Assembly: GCF_014349155.1 (NCBI RefSeq)
Contig: NZ_JACSIT010000100.1
Span: 304,093-368,092 of the forward strand
Reading direction: 5' to 3'
DNA length: 64,000 nt
Origin: Neolewinella lacunae
GTDB lineage: Bacteria > Bacteroidota > Bacteroidia > Chitinophagales > Saprospiraceae
A program made the position numbers and the translations under genes. Shown here piece after piece: positions 51,001 to 57,714 of the stretch. Numbering within the stretch: position 1 is the first letter of the stretch; each line of letters opens with the position of its first letter. Below the pieces are notes generated by a model. The model was not told the origin of the DNA and searched no databases. It saw only the letters and a list, made by a program, of their open reading frames with translations.

Positions 51001-52615
51001 TAAGGTCGACGACTGGATCGGCCGCGTGCGGCACTCCACCCCCGGGGTTGGACTCATCTCCCCGCCGCCGCACCACGACATTTACTCCATCGAAGACCTG
51101 GCCCAGCTGATCTTCGACCTCAAAAATGCCAACCGCCGCGCCCGCATCAACGTCAAGCTCGTCTCCAAGGCCGGCGTAGGCATCATCGCTTCCGGCGTAG
51201 CCAAGGCGAAGGCCGACGCGATTCTCATCTCCGGCCACGACGGCGGTACGGGGGCCAGTCCGCTCAGCTCCATCCGCCACGCCGGCCTGCCCTGGGAACT
51301 CGGCCTGGCCGAAACCCACCAGACGCTGGTGAAGAACAAACTCCGCGACCGCGTGGTGCTGCAAACCGACGGGCAGATCCGCACGGGCCGCGACCTCGTC
51401 ATCGCCACCCTCCTTGGTGCCGAAGAATACGGCATCGCCACGGCCGCCCTGGTGGTGGAAGGCTGCATCATGATGCGCAAGTGCCACGTCAATACCTGCC
51501 CGGTAGGCATCGCCACCCAGGACCCCGAGCTCCGCGCCCGCTTTACGGGAGACCCCCAGCACGTCATCAACTTCTTCCGCTTTCTGGCTGAAGACATGCG
51601 CAGCATCATGGCCGAGCTGGGCTACCGGACCATCACCGAGATGGTCGGGCAAGTCGAGCAACTCAAGATGAACGCCGACCTGGAGCACTGGAAATACAAA
51701 TCCCTCGACCTGAGCCCCATCCTGCACAAGGAAATTGCCGACGAGAGCGTTGGCCTCTACAATAAGACCAGGCAGGACCACGAGTTGGGCGACGTGCTCG
51801 ACCGGCAACTCATCACGGCGTCTAAACTGGCGCTGGAGGAGATGCAACCCGTCAGCAGCGAATTTGCCATCAAGAATACCGACCGCGCCGTGGGCACGAT
51901 GCTTTCCAACGAGATCAGCCGCCGCTTCCACGGAGAGGGGCTGCCCGATGGGGCCATCAAGTTCCGCTTCCGGGGCTCGGCCGGGCAATCCTTCGGAGCC
52001 TTCGGGGCCAAAGGCATCGAATTTTTGCTGGAAGGGGAATCCAACGACTACTTCGGTAAAGGACTGAGCGGCGGCCGCCTGATTGTGGTGCCTGACCGGC
52101 AGTCGAAGTTTGATCCCCACGTCAACATCATCATCGGCAACGTCGCTTTTTACGGAGCGACCTCCGGCGAAGCCTACATCAAAGGCATGGCCGGGGAACG
52201 CTTCTGCGTCCGCAACTCCGGCGTCAAAACCGTAGTGGAGGGCATCGGCGACCACGGCTGTGAGTACATGACCGGGGGCCTGGTGGTCGTGCTGGGCGAC
52301 ACGGGCAAAAACTTCGGCGCCGGGATGTCGGGCGGCATGGCCTACCTCTACGACCCCGAAAAGCTGGCCGCCAGCAAGCTCAACGGAGATATGGCGGAGC
52401 TGGAACCGCTCAATGATTTCGACTGCGGGCTGCTGCAGCAGATGGTCCGCAATCACTTCACGTACACCAGCTCGAAGACGGCGCTGGATATGCTGAACAA
52501 TTGGACGGAAAAACTCGGGCATTTTGTGAAAGTCATGCCCCGCGATTACAAGCGGGTGCTGGAGGAAAAACAATTGCAGCCGGATTTGAAGGTTAAGATA
52601 GCACAATTGGTGTAG
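48062..52615 (+). CDS. gltB: Glutamate synthase large subunit GltB
   Basis: A 1517-residue enzyme that moves the glutamine amide to 2-oxoglutarate, giving two glutamates. The N-terminal glutamine amidotransferase begins after a 22-residue propeptide, with nucleophile Cys23 in DACGTGFVAN. The central and FMN-binding domains follow (FATGAMSFGSISWEAHTTLA, SNSGEGGEDEVRY, KPGEGGQLPGHKV, SGHDGGTGASPLSS). The 3Fe-4S cluster Cys residues are Cys1135, Cys1141 and Cys1146 in CIMMRKCHVNTCPVG. The C-terminal GXGXG beta-helix domain has GSAGQSFGAFGAKGIEFLLE and GGLVVVLGDTGKNFGAGMSG. It works with GltD encoded 206 bases downstream. Confidence 0.97.
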   Translation: MRYVADTPRPEGLYTPHLESDACGTGFVANLNGVASHQIVADALKMLAAMEHRGACGCEPNSGDGAGILVQVPHEFFSKKLAAIGKVLPEHGKYGVGMLFLPEEKQLADRCLFLFEDYADELGFDLIHYRKVPTDHEEVGPTSRSVEPRFQQVFVKPRKPLDPAALERRLFILRKYATHRIHTTYPETQDQFYLASFSYKTIVYKGQLTTWQLPGYYTDLQDIDFKSAIALVHSRFSTNTVPKWKLAQPFRMIAHNGEINTIQGNVNWWKSKESLIRKTAQFTTEELDKIYPVCGTGLSDSANFDNVLEFLTLNGISIPQALMMMVPEAWQHDELMPDYKKAFYQYTKGLMEPWDGPASICFTDGILVGATLDRNGLRPSRWCLMDDNVLIVASEAGALPVDQSRVVQKGRLQPGRILVADLEEHRIIGDEELKEAICQRLPYREWLTEHRITLEALPLRRRAPVSMDEKTLFQRLQLFGYTKEDLSFLLEPMIKSGQDPIGSMGADTPLAPLSLQSQHLSNYFKQLFAQVTNPPIDPIRERSVMSLYAMLGETGNIMEAKAENAKNIHLDSPVLTNDEMAKIKEMHHPDFRTGVINSLFPVDGQEGRLEAAIRHLKSQAESMVRSGYNILVISDRAADSNNAPIPSLLATGAVHHHLVGLGLRAKTSLVIEAGDVRETHHFATLIGYGASAINPYLTYAALADLYNAGVFDSVDPDRKVILTIYRKAIGKGLLKIMSKIGISTLQSYQGAQIFEILGLNHNVVDDCFRGSISRIEGIGYDGIAREVLVRHQLAYPAKPVINPQLEVGGVYQWKRRGEAHTFNPKSIHYLQLAARKNDAAAYELYKKEINDQTQRALTLRGLLAFRKGDPIPLEEVESAEQIMTRFATGAMSFGSISWEAHTTLAIAMNKIGARSNSGEGGEDEVRYEIDEYGNNRRSAIKQVASGRFGVTSHYLTNADEIQIKMAQGAKPGEGGQLPGHKVDDWIGRVRHSTPGVGLISPPPHHDIYSIEDLAQLIFDLKNANRRARINVKLVSKAGVGIIASGVAKAKADAILISGHDGGTGASPLSSIRHAGLPWELGLAETHQTLVKNKLRDRVVLQTDGQIRTGRDLVIATLLGAEEYGIATAALVVEGCIMMRKCHVNTCPVGIATQDPELRARFTGDPQHVINFFRFLAEDMRSIMAELGYRTITEMVGQVEQLKMNADLEHWKYKSLDLSPILHKEIADESVGLYNKTRQDHELGDVLDRQLITASKLALEEMQPVSSEFAIKNTDRAVGTMLSNEISRRFHGEGLPDGAIKFRFRGSAGQSFGAFGAKGIEFLLEGESNDYFGKGLSGGRLIVVPDRQSKFDPHVNIIIGNVAFYGATSGEAYIKGMAGERFCVRNSGVKTVVEGIGDHGCEYMTGGLVVVLGDTGKNFGAGMSGGMAYLYDPEKLAASKLNGDMAELEPLNDFDCGLLQQMVRNHFTYTSSKTALDMLNNWTEKLGHFVKVMPRDYKRVLEEKQLQPDLKVKIAQLV

Positions 52616-52628
52616 CCCATGGAGAAAT

Positions 52629-52731
52629 GGTCGAGACGTTATACGTCGAGTGGGCGATCAAGACCTTTTAATGTTTGCGTTAAAATAAATTACTTTCTGG
52701 GTAGCATTGGTCGACGTATAACGTCTCCACC
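52629..52731. repeat. Inverted pair of GACGT..ACGTC elements between gltB and gltD
   Basis: The 17-mer GAGACGTTATACGTCGA (52633-52649) and its exact reverse complement TCGACGTATAACGTCTC (52711-52727) are 61 bases apart. Each is itself nearly palindromic. Related sequences recur downstream of gltD. Confidence 0.8.
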
Positions 52732-52743
52732 ACTGGGGGTAAA

Positions 52744-52784
52744 ACTCCAAGCAACTCCATGCAAAACTCCATGCAACTCCATGG
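52744..52784 (-). repeat. AACTCCATGC short repeat before gltD
   Basis: Four degenerate copies of AACTCCATGC (plus strand: CTCCAAGCA, ACTCCATGCA, ACTCCATGCA, ACTCCATGG). The reverse complement, GCATGGAGTT, is a building block of the array after gltD. Confidence 0.7.
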
Positions 52785-52821
52785 GCAAAAAAATCCCCTC
52801 CCTGGGCTAAAAAAATAAAAT

Positions 52822-54300
52822 ATGGCTGATCCACAAGGATTTCTGAAACACACCCGCGAATTACCCGGCAAACGCGCCGTCGAAGAACGCCTCGCCGATT
52901 GGCAGGAACTCTACGTGCCGATGGCCGAAGAAAAAACCATCCAGCAGGCGGCGCGCTGTATGGATTGTGGGGTACCTTTTTGCCACAGCGGTTGTCCGCT
53001 GGGCAATATCATTCCGGAATTTAACGACGCGGTATACGAGGAAGACTGGCAGCTGGCCTGGCAGATCCTGAGCGAGACGAATAATTTCCCGGAATTTACG
53101 GGGCGGATATGTCCGGCCCCCTGCGAAACGGCCTGCGTGCTGGGCATCAACCAGCCGCCCGTGGCCATTGAGCACATTGAAAAAAGCATCGCCGAAGAGG
53201 CCTACCGCCGTGGCTACGCCCGCCCCAATCCGCCGAGCAGCCGAACGGGCAAAAAAGTGGCCGTGATTGGTTCGGGGCCCGCCGGATTGGCCGCCGCCGC
53301 CCAGCTCAACAAGGCCGGGCATACGGTGACGGTATACGAGCGCAACACCCGCATCGGCGGCCTGCTGCGCTACGGCATCCCCGATTTTAAGCTGGAGAAA
53401 AACGTCATCGACCGCCGGCTGGCCCTCATGGAAGCGGAGGGCATTCGCTTTGAGGTGAATGCGAACGTGGGCGCGAACGTAGATGCAAAGCAACTTGTAA
53501 GAGAAAGCGACGCCGTAGTGCTGGCCGGGGGATCCACCGTGCCGCGCGATATCCCCTCTAAAGGTAGGGACCTGGCCGGCATCCACTTCGCCATGGACTT
53601 CCTCGAACAGAACAACAAGCGGGTAGCTGGAGACGACCAATCGAACGTCCCCGAAATCCACGCCAAGGGCAAAAACGTCGTCGTCATCGGCGGCGGCGAT
53701 ACGGGTGCCGACTGCGTTGGCACCAGCAACCGCCACGGCGCCAAGACCGTGACGCAGATCGAAATCATGGAAATGCCCCCCATGGAACGCGATCCCTTCA
53801 CCTGGCCGAACTGGCCGCTGATTTTGCGGACGTCCACCAGCCACGAAGAGGGCTGCGAGCGGGAATTTGCCGTCCTCACCGAAGAATTTCTGGGCGACGA
53901 AAATGGCCACCTCCGCGCCATCCGCGTGGTCAACATCCGCTGGGGCCGCGACCAGACCGGCCGCAATACCTTCGTAAAAATCGAAGGCAGTGAGCGGGAA
54001 ATCCCCTGCGAACTCCTCCTCATCGCCGCCGGCTTCATGCACCCCCAGCACGAGGGCCTGCTGACCGAGTTGGGCGTGGGGCTCGATAATTACCGCAACG
54101 TAGCCGCCAGCCCCGAACACAATTACCAGACGAGCGTCCCGAAAGTATTCGCCGCCGGGGATATGCGCCGGGGGCAGAGCCTCGTGGTGTGGGCCATCGC
54201 CGAAGGGCGGGAGTGTGCCCGCTCGGTCGATGCCTACTTAATGGGTGGCGTTTCCAGCCTGGAGAGTAGGGATGTGGGGAAGCTGGCTTTGGGGGTTTGA
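52822..54300 (+). CDS. gltD: Glutamate synthase small subunit GltD
   Basis: A 492-residue flavoprotein passing electrons from NAD(P)H to GltB. The N-terminal iron-sulfur domain has Cys46, Cys49, Cys54 and Cys58 (ARCMDCGVPFCHSGCPLGN) and Cys97, Cys101 and Cys105 (GRICPAPCETACVLGI). FAD binding: VAVIGSGPAGLAAAAQLNKA. Second Rossmann motif for NAD(P)H: VVVIGGGDTGADCVGTS. The C-terminus has VFAAGDMRRGQSLVVWAIAE and GRECARSVDAYL. Length normal. Probably in an operon with gltB; the gap is filled with repeats. Confidence 0.97.
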   Translation: MADPQGFLKHTRELPGKRAVEERLADWQELYVPMAEEKTIQQAARCMDCGVPFCHSGCPLGNIIPEFNDAVYEEDWQLAWQILSETNNFPEFTGRICPAPCETACVLGINQPPVAIEHIEKSIAEEAYRRGYARPNPPSSRTGKKVAVIGSGPAGLAAAAQLNKAGHTVTVYERNTRIGGLLRYGIPDFKLEKNVIDRRLALMEAEGIRFEVNANVGANVDAKQLVRESDAVVLAGGSTVPRDIPSKGRDLAGIHFAMDFLEQNNKRVAGDDQSNVPEIHAKGKNVVVIGGGDTGADCVGTSNRHGAKTVTQIEIMEMPPMERDPFTWPNWPLILRTSTSHEEGCEREFAVLTEEFLGDENGHLRAIRVVNIRWGRDQTGRNTFVKIEGSEREIPCELLLIAAGFMHPQHEGLLTELGVGLDNYRNVAASPEHNYQTSVPKVFAAGDMRRGQSLVVWAIAEGRECARSVDAYLMGGVSSLESRDVGKLALGV

Positions 54301-54898
54301 GGTCAAGACGTTTTACGTCGCAGCTGCTTGGTTTTTGGCCCATGGAGTTCTGGATCGGATCCGGACCTCTGGTCCGGCTTTTTTAGCCCATGGAGTGTTG
54401 GAGTTCTCGATCGGATCCGGACCTCTGGTCCGGCTTTTTTAGCCCATGGAGTGTTCATGGAGTTCAGCATGGAGTTGCATGGAGTTGCATGGAGCTCTTG
54501 GTATGAGGTCAAGACGTGAGGTCAAGACGTGAGGTCAAGACGTTTTACGTCGCAGCTGCTTGGTTTTTAGCCCATGAAGTTCTGGATCGGATCCGGACCT
54601 CTGGTCCGGCTTTTTTAGCCCATGGAGTGACATGGAGTTCAGTATGGAGTTGCATGGAGTTTTTGGTCGAGGTCTTGGTATGAGGTCAAGACGTGAGGTC
54701 AAGACGTGAGGTCAAGACGTTTTACGTCGCAGCACTTTGATTTTAGCCCATGAAGTTCTGGATCGGATCCGGACCTCTGGTCCGGCTTTTTTATCCCATG
54801 GAGTGTTCATGGAGTTCAGCATGGAGTTGCATGGAGTTTTTTGTGGAGCTCTTGGTATGAGGTCAAGACGTGAGGTCAAGACGTTTTACGTCGCAGCA
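54301..54898. repeat. Modular repeat array after gltD
   Basis: This gene-free stretch is built from three modules. Module A, GACGTTTTACGTCGCAGC, occurs four times starting at 54307, 54539, 54716 and 54880, each preceded by GGTCAA; partial GAGGTCAAGACGT copies precede the last three. Module B, a 38-base block with the hairpin TCCGGACCTCTGGTCCGG and T6, occurs at 54353, 54409, 54585 and 54761. Module C is CATGGAGTT repeated between them. Spacing between A modules is 232, 177 and 164 bases, so this is not a simple tandem array. Confidence 0.85.
54353..54384 (+). terminator. First of four identical terminator-like hairpins after gltD
   Basis: CCGGACC and GGTCCGG pair around TCT, followed by C and T6 (54379-54384). 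It lies 53 bases after the gltD stop. Identical hairpins with T6 end at about 54440, 54616 and 54792. Confidence 0.75.
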
Positions 54899-54914
54899 AA
54901 CATGCTCATGCACC

Positions 54915-54970
54915 CCTCGACGTAGAACGTCTCGACCTCGCACCTCGACGTAGAACGTCTCGACCTCGCA
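54915..54970. repeat. 28-bp perfect tandem duplication
   Basis: Two identical copies, 54915-54942 and 54943-54970, each containing CGACGTAGAACGTCTCGACC. They resemble module A in the reverse direction with a different middle. Confidence 0.85.
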
Positions 54971-54993
54971 TTGCTCCTTTAAGACTTTATTTT

Positions 54994-55010
54994 GCACCTG
55001 CGGCCGCGCC
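54994..55010 (-). repeat. Interspersed GCGCGGNCGCAGGTGC element, copy 10
   Basis: Plus strand GCACCTGCGGCCGCGCC, the reverse complement of the core. It lies 10 bases beyond the terminator of the FAS1 gene. Confidence 0.7.
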
Positions 55011-55019
55011 ATATTAAAA

Positions 55020-55051
55020 AAGCCCCCAGCCAATTACTCGGCTGGGGGCTT
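55020..55051 (-). terminator. Intrinsic terminator of the single-FAS1 gene
   Basis: Perfect 12-bp arms AAGCCCCCAGCC (55020-55031) and GGCTGGGGGCTT (55040-55051) with an 8-base loop; on the minus strand it is followed by T-rich TTTTTAATAT. Confidence 0.85.
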
Positions 55052-55116
55052 AATGGTGTTGCCACGGTGCGGAACGGACTTATTAGCTCCTCCAGCGGCG
55101 GCGGCGGATTTTACCC

Positions 55117-55527
55117 TTAGGGGAGCAGTACGGCGTCGATGACGTGTACCACGCCATTGCTGGCGGCGATATCGGCGACGGTTACCTTGGCCTTGTTGAT
55201 GAAAACGCCTTCGTCATTGATGGTGACGGTGACGTTGGCACCATTTACGGTGGCGATTACCTGTTCGTTGCTCAGGTCGGTAGAGAGCGCCTTGGCACCC
55301 ACTGCGTGGTAGAGCAGGATTTTGGTGAGGTCGCCCGTGGGGTCTTCCAGCAGGGTCGCTACGGTGCCTTCGGGAAGGGCCGCAAAAGCTGCGTCGGTGG
55401 GGGCAAAAACGGTGAAGGGGCCCGCGCCAGAAAGGGTCTCAGCAAGGCCGGCCGCGATGACGGCAGCCTGCAGGGTGTTGTGGGCATCGCTATTAACGAT
55501 GATATCCACTACGGTAGTAGTTTCCAT
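55117..55527 (-). CDS. Single FAS1 (fasciclin) domain protein
   Basis: A 136-residue protein that is one FAS1 domain: TTVVDIIVNSDAHNTLQAAV, FTVFAPTDAAFAALPEGTVA, LTKILLYHAVGAKALSTDL, and NGVVHVIDAVLLP at the end. FAS1 domains mediate adhesion and are usually exported, yet no signal peptide or lipobox is present from ATG 55527, and no upstream in-frame extension supplies one. It is closely similar to the second FAS1 domain of the neighbour at 55774, implying recent duplication. Confidence 0.92.
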   Translation of the reverse strand: METTTVVDIIVNSDAHNTLQAAVIAAGLAETLSGAGPFTVFAPTDAAFAALPEGTVATLLEDPTGDLTKILLYHAVGAKALSTDLSNEQVIATVNGANVTVTINDEGVFINKAKVTVADIAASNGVVHVIDAVLLP

Positions 55528-55670
55528 AATAAATGCGCTTTGATTGATAGTTTACTAATATCCAAAGCAGAACGGCAAGCCCCAAAAAGAGTTGCCAAAA
55601 TATGCGCTAATTATTAAATTAACCAAGGATTAAAAAATAATAAACATTGGCTTTTGAGAATAATGAAAAA

Positions 55671-55698
55671 TCCCTTAACTGCGGACACGGTTAAGGGA
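55671..55698 (-). terminator. Terminator of the double-FAS1 gene
   Basis: Arms TCCCTTAAC (55671-55679) and GTTAAGGGA (55690-55698), 10-base loop; the minus strand continues with T5. The plus strand also continues with T4, so it may act both ways. Confidence 0.7.
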
Positions 55699-55773
55699 CT
55701 TTTAGCTGTCGCAGAACGCATTTAAAGCACGGCAATAGGGCCAATCTTTGGCACTAAAACTATGCTTTTTTTA

Positions 55774-56664
55774 TTACTGCTTCGGGAGTAAAACACCGTC
55801 GATTACGTGGACGACGCCATTGCTGGCTTCTACGTCGGCGACACTGACTTTTACGTCGTTGATGAAAACACCTTGGTCATTAATTCTTACCGTGACGTTG
55901 GCACCGTTGACGGTGGCAATCGTTTGGCCGTCCGTCAGGTCAGTGGAAAGCGCCTTGGCGCCCACTGCGTGGTAGAGCAGGATTTTGGCGAGGTCGCCCG
56001 TGGGGTCTTGCAGCAGGGTCTCTACGGTGCCTTCGGGAAGGGCCGCGAAGGCGGCGTCGGTAGGAGCGAAGACGGTGAAGGGGCCTTCACCGGCCAGGGT
56101 TTCGGCCAGGCCAGCGGCGATGACTGCGGCCTCGAGGGTAGCGTGGTTTTCGCTGTTCACGATCACGTCCACCACCGTATTGGAGGGGGCGGGCGGCGCG
56201 GGGGGAAGGAGCACGCCGTCGAGGACGTGCACTACGCCGTTTTCGGCAACGATATCGGCCGTGCTCACTTTCACGCCGTTGATCATGACGCTGCCGTCAA
56301 CGATGCTGACGGAGAGCTCTCCGCCGGAAACGGTGGTCAGGACCTGGCCGTCTTTCAGGTCGGCCGCCATTGCCTTGGTGGGGACGACGTGGAAGGTGAG
56401 GATTTTGGTCAGATCGCCCGTGGGATCGGCCAGCAGGCCATCCAGGGTGCCGGCGGGGAGGGCGGCGAAAGCGGCGTCGGTGGGGGCAAAGACGGTGAAG
56501 GGCCCCTCGCCATTGAGGGTTTCCACGAGGTTTGCGGCCACCACGGCCGTTTCGAGGGTATTGTGGTTTTCGCTGCCAACCACTACCTCAGTAACGGTGG
56601 TGGGGACGGGCGTTGCGCAGCCGACGAGCAGCAGCGAAAAGAGTAGAGCAGAAAATGATCTCAT
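55774..56664 (-). CDS. Lipoprotein with two FAS1 domains
   Basis: A 296-residue lipoprotein (signal SFSALLFSLLLVGC, Cys16). FAS1 domain 1 covers about residues 24-152 (VTEVVVGSENHNTLETAVVA to VHVLDGVLLP), then a Pro/Ala linker (PAPPAPSN), then domain 2 to the end (VVDVIVNSENHATLEAAVIA to VHVIDGVLLPKQ). Both have the conserved FTVFAPTDAAFAALP box. It probably sits on the envelope with an adhesive role. Domain 2 is more similar to the separate FAS1 protein at 55117 than to domain 1. Confidence 0.93.
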   Translation of the reverse strand: MRSFSALLFSLLLVGCATPVPTTVTEVVVGSENHNTLETAVVAANLVETLNGEGPFTVFAPTDAAFAALPAGTLDGLLADPTGDLTKILTFHVVPTKAMAADLKDGQVLTTVSGGELSVSIVDGSVMINGVKVSTADIVAENGVVHVLDGVLLPPAPPAPSNTVVDVIVNSENHATLEAAVIAAGLAETLAGEGPFTVFAPTDAAFAALPEGTVETLLQDPTGDLAKILLYHAVGAKALSTDLTDGQTIATVNGANVTVRINDQGVFINDVKVSVADVEASNGVVHVIDGVLLPKQ

Positions 56665-56988
56665 GATGTAAACGTGTTGGTTTGCGGAAGCCTAACAGGG
56701 AAGTGGGGGAAGTGTTGTGGTTTTTTGGGGGGGCTTCCGGAACCGTGCGGGTTGGCCGGACGAGAGGTGCGGAGCTGGGGGGGGGGCACGAGCGAGAGGG
56801 CACCTCATAAATTGTGCTGGGTTGGCCCGAGTACTTTAAACCGAACCATGGAAGAGGGAGAGTATGCTAGCGGGGAGAATTACCGATATCGTTTGTGGGG
56901 GTTTAAAGCCAAGAAGATGCCTGTAAAATGATTTTTTAGGTGTTGGAACAAATCCACTTGCGTATTTTGTGGCCATAAACTACCTTGA
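56665..56988. other. Gene-free gap between FAS1 and LytTR genes
   Basis: There is no credible gene in 324 bases. A G-tract lies at about 56779-56787. TTG (56945-56947) with a TATTTTG 17 bases further (56965) may form a weak promoter for the regulator gene at 56989. Confidence 0.45.
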
Positions 56989-57708
56989 ATGGACGCCCTG
57001 ATCCTTGACGACGAACGCGCTAGTGCGGAAACCCTGCTGATCTTGCTCAGCAAATACTGCCCAGAGGTTAAAGTAGTGGGACTTTGTACGGACGCTACAG
57101 ATGCTTTGACCAAGGCACATAGCCTGCGACCAAACCTGTTTTTTGTGGACGTAGATTTGGTGGATTCTACCGGATTTGACTTCCAGCGCAAGATCACTTA
57201 CCCGACAGGGTTTATTTTCACCACGGCCCACGAACAGTTTGCCCACCTGGCCTTTAAGGCAGATGCCATTGATTATTTACTCAAGCCCATCGATCCGGTG
57301 GATTTGGTTCGGGCGGTGGAAAAGGCCAGGCAACGATTAGTTGGCTCGGCTCAGCCGGACACCCCGCTGTCGGCATCGCCTCCGCTGATCAGCCGGATTG
57401 CCGTTCCTGTGGCGGATGGAATTATTTTTTTGAAGCTGGCCAGTGTGATCCGGTTCGAGGCGCAGGGCAGCTATACTTTGGTTATTCAGGACAATGGTAA
57501 AACTTTATTGCTGTCGAAAAACTTAGCTGCGCTCGAAGAGATGACCAAATACGGCGGCTTTAAACGGGTACACCGCAGCCATTTGGTCAATATGGCCTTC
57601 GTGGAAAAATTCCTGCGCGGAGAGGGTGGTGAGCTTTGCCTTTACAACGGTGAACGAATACCCGTAGCACGCAACCGCCGGGATGACTTCATGAACGATT
57701 TGTTCTGA
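56989..57708 (+). CDS. LytTR-family response regulator
   Basis: A 239-residue two-component regulator. The receiver domain (about 1-118) has acidic Asp7 and Asp8, phospho-acceptor Asp54 (LFFVDVDLVDSTGF), Thr78/Thr79 (FIFTTAHEQFAHLAFKADAI) and Lys99 (YLLKPIDPVDL). A linker leads to a LytTR DNA-binding domain (about 137-237) with VIRFEAQGSYTLVI, SKNLAALEE and FKRVHRSHLVNM, ending in the VARNRRDDFM segment. It is cotranscribed with the sensor kinase 6 bases downstream. Confidence 0.94.
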   Translation: MDALILDDERASAETLLILLSKYCPEVKVVGLCTDATDALTKAHSLRPNLFFVDVDLVDSTGFDFQRKITYPTGFIFTTAHEQFAHLAFKADAIDYLLKPIDPVDLVRAVEKARQRLVGSAQPDTPLSASPPLISRIAVPVADGIIFLKLASVIRFEAQGSYTLVIQDNGKTLLLSKNLAALEEMTKYGGFKRVHRSHLVNMAFVEKFLRGEGGELCLYNGERIPVARNRRDDFMNDLF

Positions 57709-57714
57709 TTAGAT

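Noticed and set aside
50372..52606. Long minus-strand open frame opposite gltB, and similar ones at 27961-29841 (-), 31267-32850 (+), 33171-34430 (+) and 38004-39566 (+)
   Set aside because: Each lies opposite a recognised conserved gene; all are explained by GC-rich third positions.
54245..54925. Small open frames in the array encoding similar peptides (DRIRTSGPAF)
   Set aside because: They are read-through of the repeated DNA modules; similarity follows from the DNA repeat, and the hairpin/T6 blocks inside argue against coding.
54301..54970. Repeat array resembling a CRISPR
   Set aside because: Repeats differ in kind, spacing is irregular (232, 177, 164 bases), intervening sequence is itself repeated, and no cas genes are near.
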